From NCBI GenBank assembly GCA_964471475.1, contig CAYYFQ010000034.1, positions 1 through 16,037 on the forward strand: a stretch of DNA of 16,037 nt, in the 5' to 3' direction. A program made the position numbers and the translations under genes. The notes beneath the pieces are model-generated. The model ran no database searches. It saw nothing but the letters and a program-made list of their open reading frames with translations, and was not told where the DNA came from. Numbering within the stretch: the first letter of the stretch is position 1; every line of letters begins with the position of its first letter. Source of the DNA: JAJNBD01 sp964471475. Its GTDB lineage: Bacteria; Pseudomonadota; Gammaproteobacteria; CAISUE01. Positions 1-7,795 of the stretch are shown here, piece by piece.

Positions 1-3000
1 TTTCTTTTTGTTTTTTTATGTTCTTATATTCTTTTGCATGAAACTTTATGGGGGTCGGATGGGGGGGGGTCGGAGCAACTGGCTGCATGGGAGGGCTTAA
101 TATTGGGTTAAAAGAGGGGTCGCGTGCAACCCGGTATGAGGCCGTATCCCCACCCATGGTGTGTTCGTGAGCATTTATCTCGTTTTGTACATCTGCGTGT
201 ATTTGGTCTTCTTCAACAGTAACGTGCTCTCCTCCCATAAAGTGTACTGCACGCGGCGATCTTGCGCGATTAGGTGGAGAAGGGGAGAGGAGTGAAACGT
301 GTGACCTAGGTTCATCAGAAGAAGATGCAATAGCTTTCAGGGGTTCTTCTTCATCGTCAGTCGGTGGTTTTGCATCAATTTCCTGGTCAGCGGGAGGACG
401 GTTAGCACGCCGAGTTCGTGCTATTGCTGCAAGTAATTCCGCACCTCGCCTTTTCGCTTCTTCATTATCTTCAACGGCATCAGCAGCTTTTCGCCTTTCC
501 GCCGTAGGAGTAGTCACCGCAGCTCCTTCCTCATCATCTGCCATTGCTGCGGCTAGCTCAGCCTCCATTGCTGCTTTTGCGGCTGCTTCCTTGGCGGGAG
601 ATATTGCTAGTGAAACAACTGCTTCTCCATCCTTTGGAGAGAGACTTACTCCTACTGCTTCCTCTTCATTTTGAGCCCTCTTTGAGCTTTCTTCTCCGAA
701 GGCGTTCCAATAGCGTTCATCATTATCATCTCGTAAAAAAGAATCATCAGCGTTTACAAATGCAGGGATAACCTCAATAGTATGGGTTTTCTTTAAATGC
801 TGTAAAATAAGATCATATTTCCCGAGAAAGGTTCTTTTGGTTAATTTTTCCCACATTTTTCTTGCGTCTTCATTTTTCCAAGTACCAGTATGAACATTAT
901 AGTAATTTGAACTTTTTAAAGCCTCAAGTACACGAGGTAATAAGCTTATATCTTCTAGACGAATCAGTTTTTTAAAATCATAGCGCGTACGAAGTTCTCG
1001 CAAGAGTCTAGGGCCGTCTTCGGAGCTATCTTTGGTTAATTCAAGTAACTCAACGAATTGTAAAGCCGTGAGTTTTGGTTTGTGTTGCCTAATGTAAAGA
1101 AGTAGGGAGTTCACGAGCGTTTGTTGATAGGAGGTTGTATATGAAGAAATGTTAGGAATTTCTAATAAGTGACCCTTGGGAACATACCAGTTTAATTTTT
1201 CACTATAAACAGTCTTATTGGCTGCCATTAACCTAATAAAATGATCAATAGTAAGCAGCGGATGTTCTTTTTCTATTCTTGCCATCACGTAGTCGAAGTT
1301 ATTTTTTAAACTGTCGTCTAAAACATCACGGCTATTTTTAATAAACGCTTCGTAGATCTTTTTTCCTTCGAGCGCTGTGGTGGTTTTAATAGGGGGAGAA
1401 AGACCTTGGTCAGCATATAATTGCGACCGATTTAATATATCGAGAATGTTATTTTGAAGTTGAGAGGGGATTCTATGAGCTAACGGTTGCGCTAGAAAAA
1501 TTTCTGAAATGATTGAAATATCGAGCCTAATATACTTCGGCGCAGCGGAAGCGAGTACTATAATATCGCCAGCATTTAAGTTGGTAAAGACAGGATTATT
1601 AGGTGTTTTTAGCCATGCGATACAGCGTTCAAATAGGGGTTGCTGAGTATCAGGAAGTGATGCAATTGCTTCAATTAATTTAATAAGATGATCGGCGTTT
1701 AAGAACGGGTTTAATCTTTTAATACGGGTAAGAATAAAATCTAAATTAGCGCTTAATTGAGCCGCTTCGATCGTGGATGGTTTATTTAAAAATAGGTCAT
1801 ATAACCCATAACCTTTTACAGTACTAGTGGCAGCAATATGAGGATAAGCGTGGGGAAGGGCTTCGAGATTATCAAGAGCAGTTTTAAAAGCTTCATAAGC
1901 GGATGAATTCAATGCGTGTTGCAACGCGGTACGTAGGTTTTCGTGTGTGCGAAAAATGTCTTGAACTACCTGATTAGTGGGGGCTGCCGCTGCAAGCACT
2001 AAAATTTCTTCTAACAAAAGATTTTTAATCTTTTGATTGTTTGGATCCAACAACCAAGTAATGCAACGCTTGTCTGGATTATCTTGAGCTTGATCAGCTT
2101 CTATGAGCTTAATAATATAATCGGCACGTAATATGGTATTTTCTTTTTTTATTTTAGCGAGGATGAAATCTAAATTTTTTGTTAACTCTTCGACAGATGC
2201 TGTATCGGGACGATTTAAGAATTTTTTTGTGACTTCGTTTCCTTCCAATAGTGAGGTAGCTAAGATTTTGGTACCGGCGCTGTGGAAGAGTGGTATTTCT
2301 GATACCTTGCTGTCTAATTGCGAGTGAGCTACCCAAAAAGATTTAATATTTGCGTTAGCTTCTTTTGCGGCGCCTAGTATGAGTAATTCGTCAGAAATAT
2401 CTTTTTGTTGTAACCACTGTATAACAATGGGATTGTGATTAGCTTGCCACCACGGTAAATAGCGGCGCTCCGTATCCGCTTTAATTAATGCAATAATATG
2501 GTCAACTGTTAAGGGAGGATTTTCTTCTTTGATTTTAGCGATAAGAAAATCTAAGTTGTCTGCAATTTCATTAGCTGTAAAAGAGAGGGGGTTTTTTGTA
2601 AATTGTTCATAAACGCGCTCTGCATTAGGAGTCACGAAAATCTTGGGAAAGGGTGAGGTTGGATTTTGTAAAGCGTCAAGAAAATCACTTTTAATCTCGG
2701 TTGGTAAGTGATCGCGTAAATAGCGACGTCGTTCAAAAAGATCTTTTAAGCGTTGGTTTTTAGCTGCTTCTTTAGCAACTAATAAGATAGCACTTGCAGG
2801 AAGCTTCCGGATAGGGTCAGAAAAAAACAGGCTATATTTAGTATTTCTTTTAAATGGTTCTGTGCTGTAGCTTTCCGCAGGCGCTAAGATTCCACTCGAA
2901 TAGGAGGAATAGTTGATAAGCGCCACTGCTTTTTCTATGCCGCTAGAGGCGCTGTTTTTAAAAGTTTGGTAGTATTGGTTTATTTGTTGTTTGAACCACT

Positions 3001-4540
3001 CATAGTGAGGAGATGTGCGGTATAGATTTAACAATTGTGTAATCTGGCGCTCTTCGAGTTTTTCACATAATTGGTTGAGGTTGGTAAATAAATATACCAA
3101 TACTAAAGTTTTTGCAGGTTCTGCTAAGCGTGCTAGCGAGACAATAAGCGTGTTGAAATTGAAGTCTTCGTTGTGAAAATTAAGATTAATCTCCTCAGGC
3201 AACAATGAGCCTATCACCTTTTGAACGACCATTGGGAAAACTTTCGTGGTGTGAGCTATAAAATTAAGGATATTAGTAGTTAGGTTTTTAGAAATAGTGG
3301 TGTTTTGAGCCGAATAGGGGGTTAAGTACAAGAAATATAAGTTTCTTATGAAATCGCCAAGCAGAGCTTCTACGTTTTTTTTATTCTCTTGAGCGACAGT
3401 CGGAAGTTCTTGCGTCAATTTAACAAAATAATACTCATTTAAATAAGCTAAGTAGTTATTCAATCGCTCAAGATTATTTGTATTGTGTTCCATGTCCCTG
3501 AAAAAGTCTCTGAAAAAGGAAATGTTTTCATGGCTGAGTTTGAGTTGACCAAGGAAGATAGGAGCTGGTTGGTTTTCTGATTGATCATGTGAAACTGGAG
3601 AAGGGTCTTCCTGAAGTGCGCTACCCGCTTGTTCGAAACGACGACTTACACGATTTACGGCGATCTGCCCAGCAGCTTGATTTTTGGGGGCTACAAACAA
3701 GGGCGCTTGGTCGAAATCGGATGCGATAAAAAACTGGTGTCCCACTTTAACCTCGAGGAGATTAAAAAATATAGGAGAGGTAGATGCTGATACGGTGGCT
3801 AGTTCTTGATTTCCGGGGAGTAATATTTGAACTTGAACATAACTTCCTTGTTTTTCCAAATTTCCTTTTTCTTTTGCTGATAATGGTAGAGGGGTAGCAG
3901 CATTTTTTATAAAATAATAAGTCAACGTCAATATATTATTGGTTACTTTCCAATCAGTAACTGTTGGCCTTTCTCGTATTTGAGCCAGTTGATAGGATTT
4001 TTCGGATCCTTGATCGTAATACCATCCTTGAATAAGGGATAATATCTTTAAAAAACCTCTTTCAAAGGTCAAACTTTGAAGCAAATTAAAATAAAATTGC
4101 TCGGTTTGTCCTGGAATTTTGGCTTTAAGATAAGTGAGAAATGCTTGTTTGAATGTTATAAACTCACTATCTTTCCACGCCTCAAATCCTTTGAGCTTTA
4201 TTTTTTTGAATAGAGCTAAGGCGTCTTCCAATTCCTTTTTCTTATTTGTATCTGAGGTGTGAGAAATTAATGAAGGTAAGTCTGCTATGATGGCATGACA
4301 TTCTAGTAAGTTTCCAGTGTTAACGTAGCGTATCACTTGCGATTTTTGGTGGTATATTATACCGTTCTTGTCATTTTCTTTATTTATTTGATTTCTTATC
4401 TTTATTTCACCTTCTGCCTTTCGTTGCTCTTCTAACGTTATAAAGCGCTCTCGCCCCACTCCGTGATCAATTACTACGGGAGGCAGCGCCGCAAGAATAG
4501 GTAAAACACCACGATTCGTAGTAAAGTCTCTAGCACCCAT
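1..4540 (-). CDS. Giant repeat protein, at least 1513 residues, effector-like; 3' end outside window
   Basis: I read this frame codon by codon from ATG at 4538-4540 to the left edge and found no stop, so it is one open frame of 1513 codons that continues outside the window. A purine-rich AAAGGTAGGG at 4549-4558 precedes the start. I do not recognise the family. Residues 1 to about 540 are unique and soluble-looking. An FFSDP motif lies at about 572-576. About five diverged helical repeats follow, with NLD[F/Y] or equivalent at 662, 789, 932 and 1081 (NNFDY in the last), plus a degenerate unit near 1140-1165. A YDFKK motif sits at 1187. From about 1250 the chain is low-complexity: Glu/Ala-rich, with a possible Ala/Glu coil near 1305-1340, then Ser/Pro/Arg-rich. 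No signal peptide or membrane segment is visible. It is paralogous to the 680-residue protein next door. A secreted host-targeting effector is an inference from this architecture and the likely host-associated lifestyle. Confidence 0.85.
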   Translation of the reverse strand, partial: MGARDFTTNRGVLPILAALPPVVIDHGVGRERFITLEEQRKAEGEIKIRNQINKENDKNGIIYHQKSQVIRYVNTGNLLECHAIIADLPSLISHTSDTNKKKELEDALALFKKIKLKGFEAWKDSEFITFKQAFLTYLKAKIPGQTEQFYFNLLQSLTFERGFLKILSLIQGWYYDQGSEKSYQLAQIRERPTVTDWKVTNNILTLTYYFIKNAATPLPLSAKEKGNLEKQGSYVQVQILLPGNQELATVSASTSPIFFNLLEVKVGHQFFIASDFDQAPLFVAPKNQAAGQIAVNRVSRRFEQAGSALQEDPSPVSHDQSENQPAPIFLGQLKLSHENISFFRDFFRDMEHNTNNLERLNNYLAYLNEYYFVKLTQELPTVAQENKKNVEALLGDFIRNLYFLYLTPYSAQNTTISKNLTTNILNFIAHTTKVFPMVVQKVIGSLLPEEINLNFHNEDFNFNTLIVSLARLAEPAKTLVLVYLFTNLNQLCEKLEERQITQLLNLYRTSPHYEWFKQQINQYYQTFKNSASSGIEKAVALINYSSYSSGILAPAESYSTEPFKRNTKYSLFFSDPIRKLPASAILLVAKEAAKNQRLKDLFERRRYLRDHLPTEIKSDFLDALQNPTSPFPKIFVTPNAERVYEQFTKNPLSFTANEIADNLDFLIAKIKEENPPLTVDHIIALIKADTERRYLPWWQANHNPIVIQWLQQKDISDELLILGAAKEANANIKSFWVAHSQLDSKVSEIPLFHSAGTKILATSLLEGNEVTKKFLNRPDTASVEELTKNLDFILAKIKKENTILRADYIIKLIEADQAQDNPDKRCITWLLDPNNQKIKNLLLEEILVLAAAAPTNQVVQDIFRTHENLRTALQHALNSSAYEAFKTALDNLEALPHAYPHIAATSTVKGYGLYDLFLNKPSTIEAAQLSANLDFILTRIKRLNPFLNADHLIKLIEAIASLPDTQQPLFERCIAWLKTPNNPVFTNLNAGDIIVLASAAPKYIRLDISIISEIFLAQPLAHRIPSQLQNNILDILNRSQLYADQGLSPPIKTTTALEGKKIYEAFIKNSRDVLDDSLKNNFDYVMARIEKEHPLLTIDHFIRLMAANKTVYSEKLNWYVPKGHLLEIPNISSYTTSYQQTLVNSLLLYIRQHKPKLTALQFVELLELTKDSSEDGPRLLRELRTRYDFKKLIRLEDISLLPRVLEALKSSNYYNVHTGTWKNEDARKMWEKLTKRTFLGKYDLILQHLKKTHTIEVIPAFVNADDSFLRDDNDERYWNAFGEESSKRAQNEEEAVGVSLSPKDGEAVVSLAISPAKEAAAKAAMEAELAAAMADDEEGAAVTTPTAERRKAADAVEDNEEAKRRGAELLAAIARTRRANRPPADQEIDAKPPTDDEEEPLKAIASSSDEPRSHVSLLSPSPPNRARSPRAVHFMGGEHVTVEEDQIHADVQNEINAHEHTMGGDTASYRVARDPSFNPILSPPMQPVAPTPPHPTPIKFHAKEYKNIKKQKE
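50..74. repeat. G5/G9 tandem tract in the giant gene
   Basis: G5-TCGGA-T is followed directly by G9-TCGGA, giving a nine-base G homopolymer at 61-69, which is poly-C on the coding strand. It encodes part of a Pro/Thr/His run near residue 1490. The other two minus-strand frames to the left reach stops quickly, at 46-48 and 24-26, so a one-base slip would truncate the protein at once. Confidence 0.7.
1211..2557 (-). repeat. Internal protein repeat array (units 1-4) within the giant gene
   Basis: Four diverged units of about 127, 143 and 149 residues spacing can be aligned by eye. Each has a lead-in of the form P-x-I-x-x-T, then G-x-x-[LV]-Y-x-x-F, then NLDF[IL]xA[KR]I, then N/H-P-x-L-T-x-D-H-x-I-x-L-I-x-A. 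Units 2 and 3 also share C-I-x-W-L followed by P-N-N and an E-I-L/D-I-I-V-L-A motif. The DNA also shows recurring stretches near 1238-1299, 1686-1747, 2115-2176 and 2496-2557. The pattern suggests an alpha-solenoid scaffold, which is inference; no known repeat class was recognised. Confidence 0.75.
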
Positions 4541-4634
4541 ATAAGTAACCCTACCTTTCTGAAAAAATTAAGTTTCTTAGTTTTTAGTATACCATTAATT
4601 GATTAAGAACAGATGAAATTTTGGCTCAAAAATT

Positions 4635-4880
4635 CACAGGAAATTCTGCACTGGACAAAAATCGATCATAAGCAAAACGGGTGGCGCGTAGGGAGGGCTC
4701 CCAGCGATGCGCAGCATCGATGGGATACCGCAGCGACAGGACCCGTTTAGCCTCGATGTAAATTTTTTGTCCAGTGCGGAGCACAGGAAACTCTGGGGTA
4801 CGAAAATTTCGGCCGAATCGCTTCCTTCCCTCCTTGTGGGAGATGCGACCATACCACAGAGCACAGGTAATTCTGCACTG
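4635..4880. repeat. Dispersed direct repeats CACAGG(A/T)AA(T/C)TCTG
   Basis: CACAGGAAATTCTGCACTG at 4635-4653 recurs as CACAGGTAATTCTGCACTG at 4862-4880 (18 of 19 identical). A shorter copy, CACAGGAAACTCTG, lies at 4782-4795. The third copy runs into CTGCACTG followed by an A-run, resembling a degraded terminus of element A. The segment may be the remains of tandem or nested insertions. Confidence 0.55.
4648..4777. mobile_element. MITE-like element A with inverted termini
   Basis: GCACTGGACAAAAA at 4648-4661 is matched in reverse by TTTTTTGTCCAGTGC at 4763-4777. The arms continue imperfectly inward, with AAACGGGT at 4675-4682 against ACCCGTTT at 4741-4748. The centre forms a strong hairpin: TCCCA 4699-4703 with TGGGA 4721-4725, enclosing CGATGC/GCATCG around a GCA loop. 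No transposase frame is present. The same termini bound element B at 8164-8315, which makes a mobile or formerly mobile family likely. No clear target-site duplication was seen. Confidence 0.6.
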
Positions 4881-4918
4881 AAAAATTGGGAAGGTATTAT
4901 TTATTTGAAATTATAAGG

Positions 4919-6961
4919 CTACGTTGGTGTATTGGCAGGGAGTAATGCAGAGATAGGTGCTGCTTGTGGCGTTGTTTCCACTGGTGAAAGAGGAAGTGCT
5001 GCAGGTGGCCCAGATAATAGCGCGTGTGGCAAAGTTCGCGCTGCTGCGAAAGAGGATGAGACGGTGGTGGTACCATTAACGCTTGCGCTAGGTCTTGCTA
5101 TTGCTCTTGCAGTACAATTTTGTATATTTGTGATCATGGATACTAACTGAGTAATATCGAGTATCGACAAGAAGGTTTTTTTTGCGTTTTCATCTTCTCC
5201 TGATGTGGAGTACTTGATGAGCTTGTCGGTCTCCGTCAAGAATGAGCTCCAAGCTGCTGGCGTTGGAAATTTATGAGGGATGGATTGGTAAGCGTGCATC
5301 AAATTTGCCAGGTTTTCAGTTAATAAGGGTTGTAATGGTAACTGGGGTTGGCAATAAAACTCTAATAGCTTCTCACGAGCTTCATTTATTTCATTTGTAC
5401 AACCATTTCCTTGGTTTCGATTATTATAAATTTCTAAGGCATCTTTAATATGTTGGAAGAGACTGTTTTTTAGTTGAAAAAATTCGCAGATAGCGCATAA
5501 AGTTTGGAGATGGTTAACAGCAGTATTTACTATAGGATCTTTTGGCTTTGAAGCGCTATGGGTAGAAGGGGGAGGAGGGATAGCAATGGTGGGTGGAGCT
5601 ATGACAAGAGGAGACGGCTCATTGGGCTGCGAATTAATTTTTGAGGAGGCACGAAAGTGGTCAATAGCTTTTTTAAGACGCCCTGTATGGATATTTCGCT
5701 GAATGGAGTTATGTGGTAATGCTCCAAACTGAAGCACATACTGATAGCATAAATCATTCTTTGAAAACCACTTCCACTCAGTTAAAGTAGATAGCATTTT
5801 TTGAGCAGTGTTTGTGCCGTGTGTTACTAATGCTTCCAAAATGGCGGGGAAGTGCTGGTATAAATCTGTTGACGTTTTAAGCTCTTCACGAAATATTTTT
5901 TTAAAATCATACACTTTAAAAAGTCGTGGCAAATAGCGCGGATGTTTACTATCCGCTTGTATCAACTCTAATAACGCCAAAGTGGATAACCTTGGTTTTG
6001 GTTTAGTGCTTGCCAGTCTTGCCATGATATAGTCAAGATTATTTTGCAAATCTAAAGAGCGATTGGAATCATACTTTCTCCCTTGGTATAGCGCCGCTCC
6101 TTCTTCAATGGAGGTTACGGTAATGTGTGGAAACTTCGGCTGAGATTTACGATCTGAGTGAGTCAATGCTTTTATAAATTCCGTACGAATTTCTTTCGGT
6201 AAATTTTGACGCAAATATCTATGGCGTCGGAATAAATCAGCAATAAGCTCATTATTCAGTGCTTCTTTTGCTAGAAATAAAATATCGATGGGTTGAATTT
6301 TATTTTTGATAGGATCACTGAAAATCCAACGAGAAGGTGTGGCGTGTTGAAAAAGGAGTCGTAAAGTTAAGTGGTTACAGGGAGTAGGTATGTTTTTTTC
6401 TTTTTGATACGCATTTGCATAAGCTAAAATCGCTTTAGTTTTATTAACTGAAGTTTCTTGAAGGCTTGCGATGATGTTTAGGTATTGTTGGAGTTCTTGA
6501 GCATGCTCCTCTAATAGATTAAAAAGTGCTGAGAGTCGGGCATTCTCAAAAAATTTTTTTATTAACTCAAACTGCTCTGTGTTTGCACTGACTAGACATC
6601 CCCATAATGACTTTAATAAAGAAAGGCATATCACTTGGCATTGCGGTCTTGAAGGCCTTGGATCAGTAGAGCATCCCGAGATTTTCTGGACTAGATCTTC
6701 TATAAAGAGATTAACTGTGTATTGATCGTCTATGTGAATGGCATGCTCTAACTTGCCTATAAATTGTGATGAATATTCTGGAATAGTACTATTTTGTGCA
6801 AAACTTAAGAGTCGTTGGTTTAATGCAAGCTCATCAGAGAGGGAACCACGCTTTCTCCATGCTTGCGCGACTTCTTCACGCAGGGCGACACAGTTGCTTA
6901 CCTCTGCAGGTGGTGCAGAAGGTGAGCTGCTTGGAGAAGGTGTATCGGTAGATTGTCCCAT
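4919..6961 (-). CDS. 680-residue paralogue of the giant repeat protein, effector-like
   Basis: Complete frame from ATG at 6959-6961, with only a weak purine stretch upstream. I do not recognise a named family. The N-terminus is Ser/Pro-rich (residues 2-20). Residues about 150-410 are colinear with the giant protein: IFSDP at 213-217, an R/H-R-Y-L-R helix at 247-251, FPHITVT at 277-283, NLDYIMARL at 308-316, LIQAD at 333-337 and YDFKK at 351-355. It therefore carries one copy of the unit that the giant protein carries about five times. A Pro-rich linker follows (448-470), then a second helical block (about 480-615) and a Ser/Ala/Pro-rich tail (620-680). There is no signal peptide or membrane segment. 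It is probably cytosolic or secreted by a leaderless system. The function is unknown; a type IV effector is only a guess. Confidence 0.85.
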   Translation of the reverse strand: MGQSTDTPSPSSSPSAPPAEVSNCVALREEVAQAWRKRGSLSDELALNQRLLSFAQNSTIPEYSSQFIGKLEHAIHIDDQYTVNLFIEDLVQKISGCSTDPRPSRPQCQVICLSLLKSLWGCLVSANTEQFELIKKFFENARLSALFNLLEEHAQELQQYLNIIASLQETSVNKTKAILAYANAYQKEKNIPTPCNHLTLRLLFQHATPSRWIFSDPIKNKIQPIDILFLAKEALNNELIADLFRRHRYLRQNLPKEIRTEFIKALTHSDRKSQPKFPHITVTSIEEGAALYQGRKYDSNRSLDLQNNLDYIMARLASTKPKPRLSTLALLELIQADSKHPRYLPRLFKVYDFKKIFREELKTSTDLYQHFPAILEALVTHGTNTAQKMLSTLTEWKWFSKNDLCYQYVLQFGALPHNSIQRNIHTGRLKKAIDHFRASSKINSQPNEPSPLVIAPPTIAIPPPPSTHSASKPKDPIVNTAVNHLQTLCAICEFFQLKNSLFQHIKDALEIYNNRNQGNGCTNEINEAREKLLEFYCQPQLPLQPLLTENLANLMHAYQSIPHKFPTPAAWSSFLTETDKLIKYSTSGEDENAKKTFLSILDITQLVSMITNIQNCTARAIARPSASVNGTTTVSSSFAAARTLPHALLSGPPAALPLSPVETTPQAAPISALLPANTPT

Positions 6962-7012
6962 AATTATTTTTGCCTATTGAGTTGGATAAACCTACGTTAC
7001 TATCCTCATGTG

Positions 7013-7138
7013 TATAGCTTTTAACATTTAGCTTCATACGGTGTTGCAAGTTCATTCGCCTTCGGTCATGTACGTCTATGTACACTCCCTCGACTCATTC
7101 ACTTGCGCCTTGTCTGAAACTAAATCTTAAAGGCTATA
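7013..7138. repeat. 126-bp inverted-repeat intergenic element
   Basis: TATAGCTTTTAACATTTAG at 7013-7031 pairs with CTAAATCTTAAAGGCTATA at 7120-7138 (17 of 19). Inside, GCAAGT near 7046-7051 is complemented by ACTTGC at 7101-7106, and TGTAC...GTACA forms a small central hairpin around 7069-7084. The sequence has the look of dispersed palindromic repeats known from Legionellales genomes, but no second full copy is in this window. Confidence 0.5.
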
Positions 7139-7316
7139 ACGTGTTTTTTCTCAAATCAAATCATATAAGATATTTATGTGTTGAGAGGGTATTAATCCAT
7201 TAGCTCAATTTTATGAAAAAAAGCTTAAATTAATATTAAATATTTTCGTATGATAAAATTACTTCAAGGTAAAAGCTAAATTTCAAGACGTTGCAGTAAA
7301 TAATCTTGCATTAAGA

Positions 7317-7343
7317 AATGAATTCCGATAAAGTGAATTCATT
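7317..7343. promoter_or_regulatory. Candidate operator/promoter of the HEPN/MNT operon
   Basis: AATGAATTC at 7317-7325 and GAATTCATT at 7335-7343 form a perfect 9-bp inverted repeat with a 9-nt centre, 26 bases ahead of the HEPN start. A possible promoter overlaps it: TTGCAT at 7306-7311, a 17-nt spacer, then TAAAGT at 7329-7334, which falls in the centre of the repeat. Binding there would block transcription, as expected for a self-repressing toxin-antitoxin operon. The repeat is seen directly; the promoter and the regulation are inferred. Confidence 0.4.
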
Positions 7344-7369
7344 AAAAATTTTGCTAGCCTGGATATTTT

Positions 7370-7792
7370 ATGCCATTGAACACGCATCATTTCTTTCACA
7401 GCATTGAACGCTTGCAGCGCTCCTTAGATTATTTAGTACAAACAAAACAAGAGAGTTTAGATTATGAAGTATATTCATATGCGGTCATAAAAGGATTTGA
7501 ACTGGCATTAGAAATAGCAGGAAAGTTATTACGAAAAACACTAAAACTATATACAGGAAGCCCTAAATCGATTGATGCGTTAACCTACAAAGAAGTTTTT
7601 CGCAAAGCTGCTCAGCACGATTTAATCGATAAAGATGCTTTATTGCGTTGGTTTGCTTATCGCGATAACCGTAACAATACGGCTCATGATTACGGTGAAG
7701 AATTTGTCCAAGAAACCTTATCATTAATGCCAAATTTCCTTCAAGATGCTTCTACTTTAGAAAAAATTTTAGCTGAAAAATTAAGATCATAA
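7370..7792 (+). CDS. HEPN-domain toxin, HepT-like (HI0074/TIGR01987-type 'nucleotidyltransferase substrate-binding' protein)
   Basis: A 140-residue all-helical protein. The RNNTAHDY stretch at residues 101-108 matches the R-x4-H-x-Y motif of HEPN RNase toxins (R101, H106, Y108). In this family that motif forms the nuclease site at the dimer interface, and the Tyr is the residue AMPylated by the partner antitoxin. The opening helix (FFHSIERLQRSLDYL) and the KEVFRKA...LIDKDALLRW segment fit the HI0074 branch. The length is normal for the family and all key residues are present, so it is probably active. It lies first in a two-gene operon, 3 nt ahead of the MNT gene. No strong ribosome binding site precedes the ATG. 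Seen: motif and order. Known: family biochemistry. Inferred: toxin activity here. Confidence 0.85.
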   Translation: MPLNTHHFFHSIERLQRSLDYLVQTKQESLDYEVYSYAVIKGFELALEIAGKLLRKTLKLYTGSPKSIDALTYKEVFRKAAQHDLIDKDALLRWFAYRDNRNNTAHDYGEEFVQETLSLMPNFLQDASTLEKILAEKLRS

Positions 7793-7795
7793 TTT

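Larger units (their letters stand above)
4541..4918. other. Non-coding repeat mosaic between the two paralogues
   Basis: This 378-bp gap separates two genes transcribed in the same direction. It contains the 130-bp inverted-end element (4648-4777), three copies of a CACAGG-type motif, a second inverted repeat (4791-4800 with 4852-4861) and a perfect palindrome TTCGGCCGAA at 4808-4817. It must also hold the promoter of the giant gene, unless that gene is co-transcribed with the 680-residue gene. The AT-rich stretch at about 4560-4620 is the likeliest place, but I see no convincing -35/-10 pair. Confidence 0.6.
6962..7369. other. Non-coding divergent region between the 680-residue gene and the HEPN gene
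   Basis: This 408-bp region separates divergently transcribed genes, so it should hold both promoters. It contains a 126-bp inverted-repeat element (7013-7138), a very AT-rich stretch with no coding potential (7140-7300), and a 9-bp inverted repeat near the HEPN start. No RNA gene was recognised. Confidence 0.6.

Noticed and set aside
544..2336. Short frames (544-771 +, 2133-2327 +, 2154-2336 -) on the left side
   Set aside because: They lie inside the continuous 1513-codon minus-strand frame and are shadows in other frames. The giant frame has consistent repeats and composition.
851..2557. CRISPR array
   Set aside because: The periodic similarity is about 380-450 bp long, diverged and in a coding frame; no short identical repeats with unique spacers are present anywhere in the window.
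4634..4916. Small open frames on both strands across element A and its surroundings
   Set aside because: They cover inverted and direct repeats, and no family resemblance or ribosome binding site was found.
4932..5150. Plus-strand frame rich in Ala/Gly
   Set aside because: It is antisense to the Ser/Ala/Pro-rich tail of the 680-residue gene, and its composition is explained by that.
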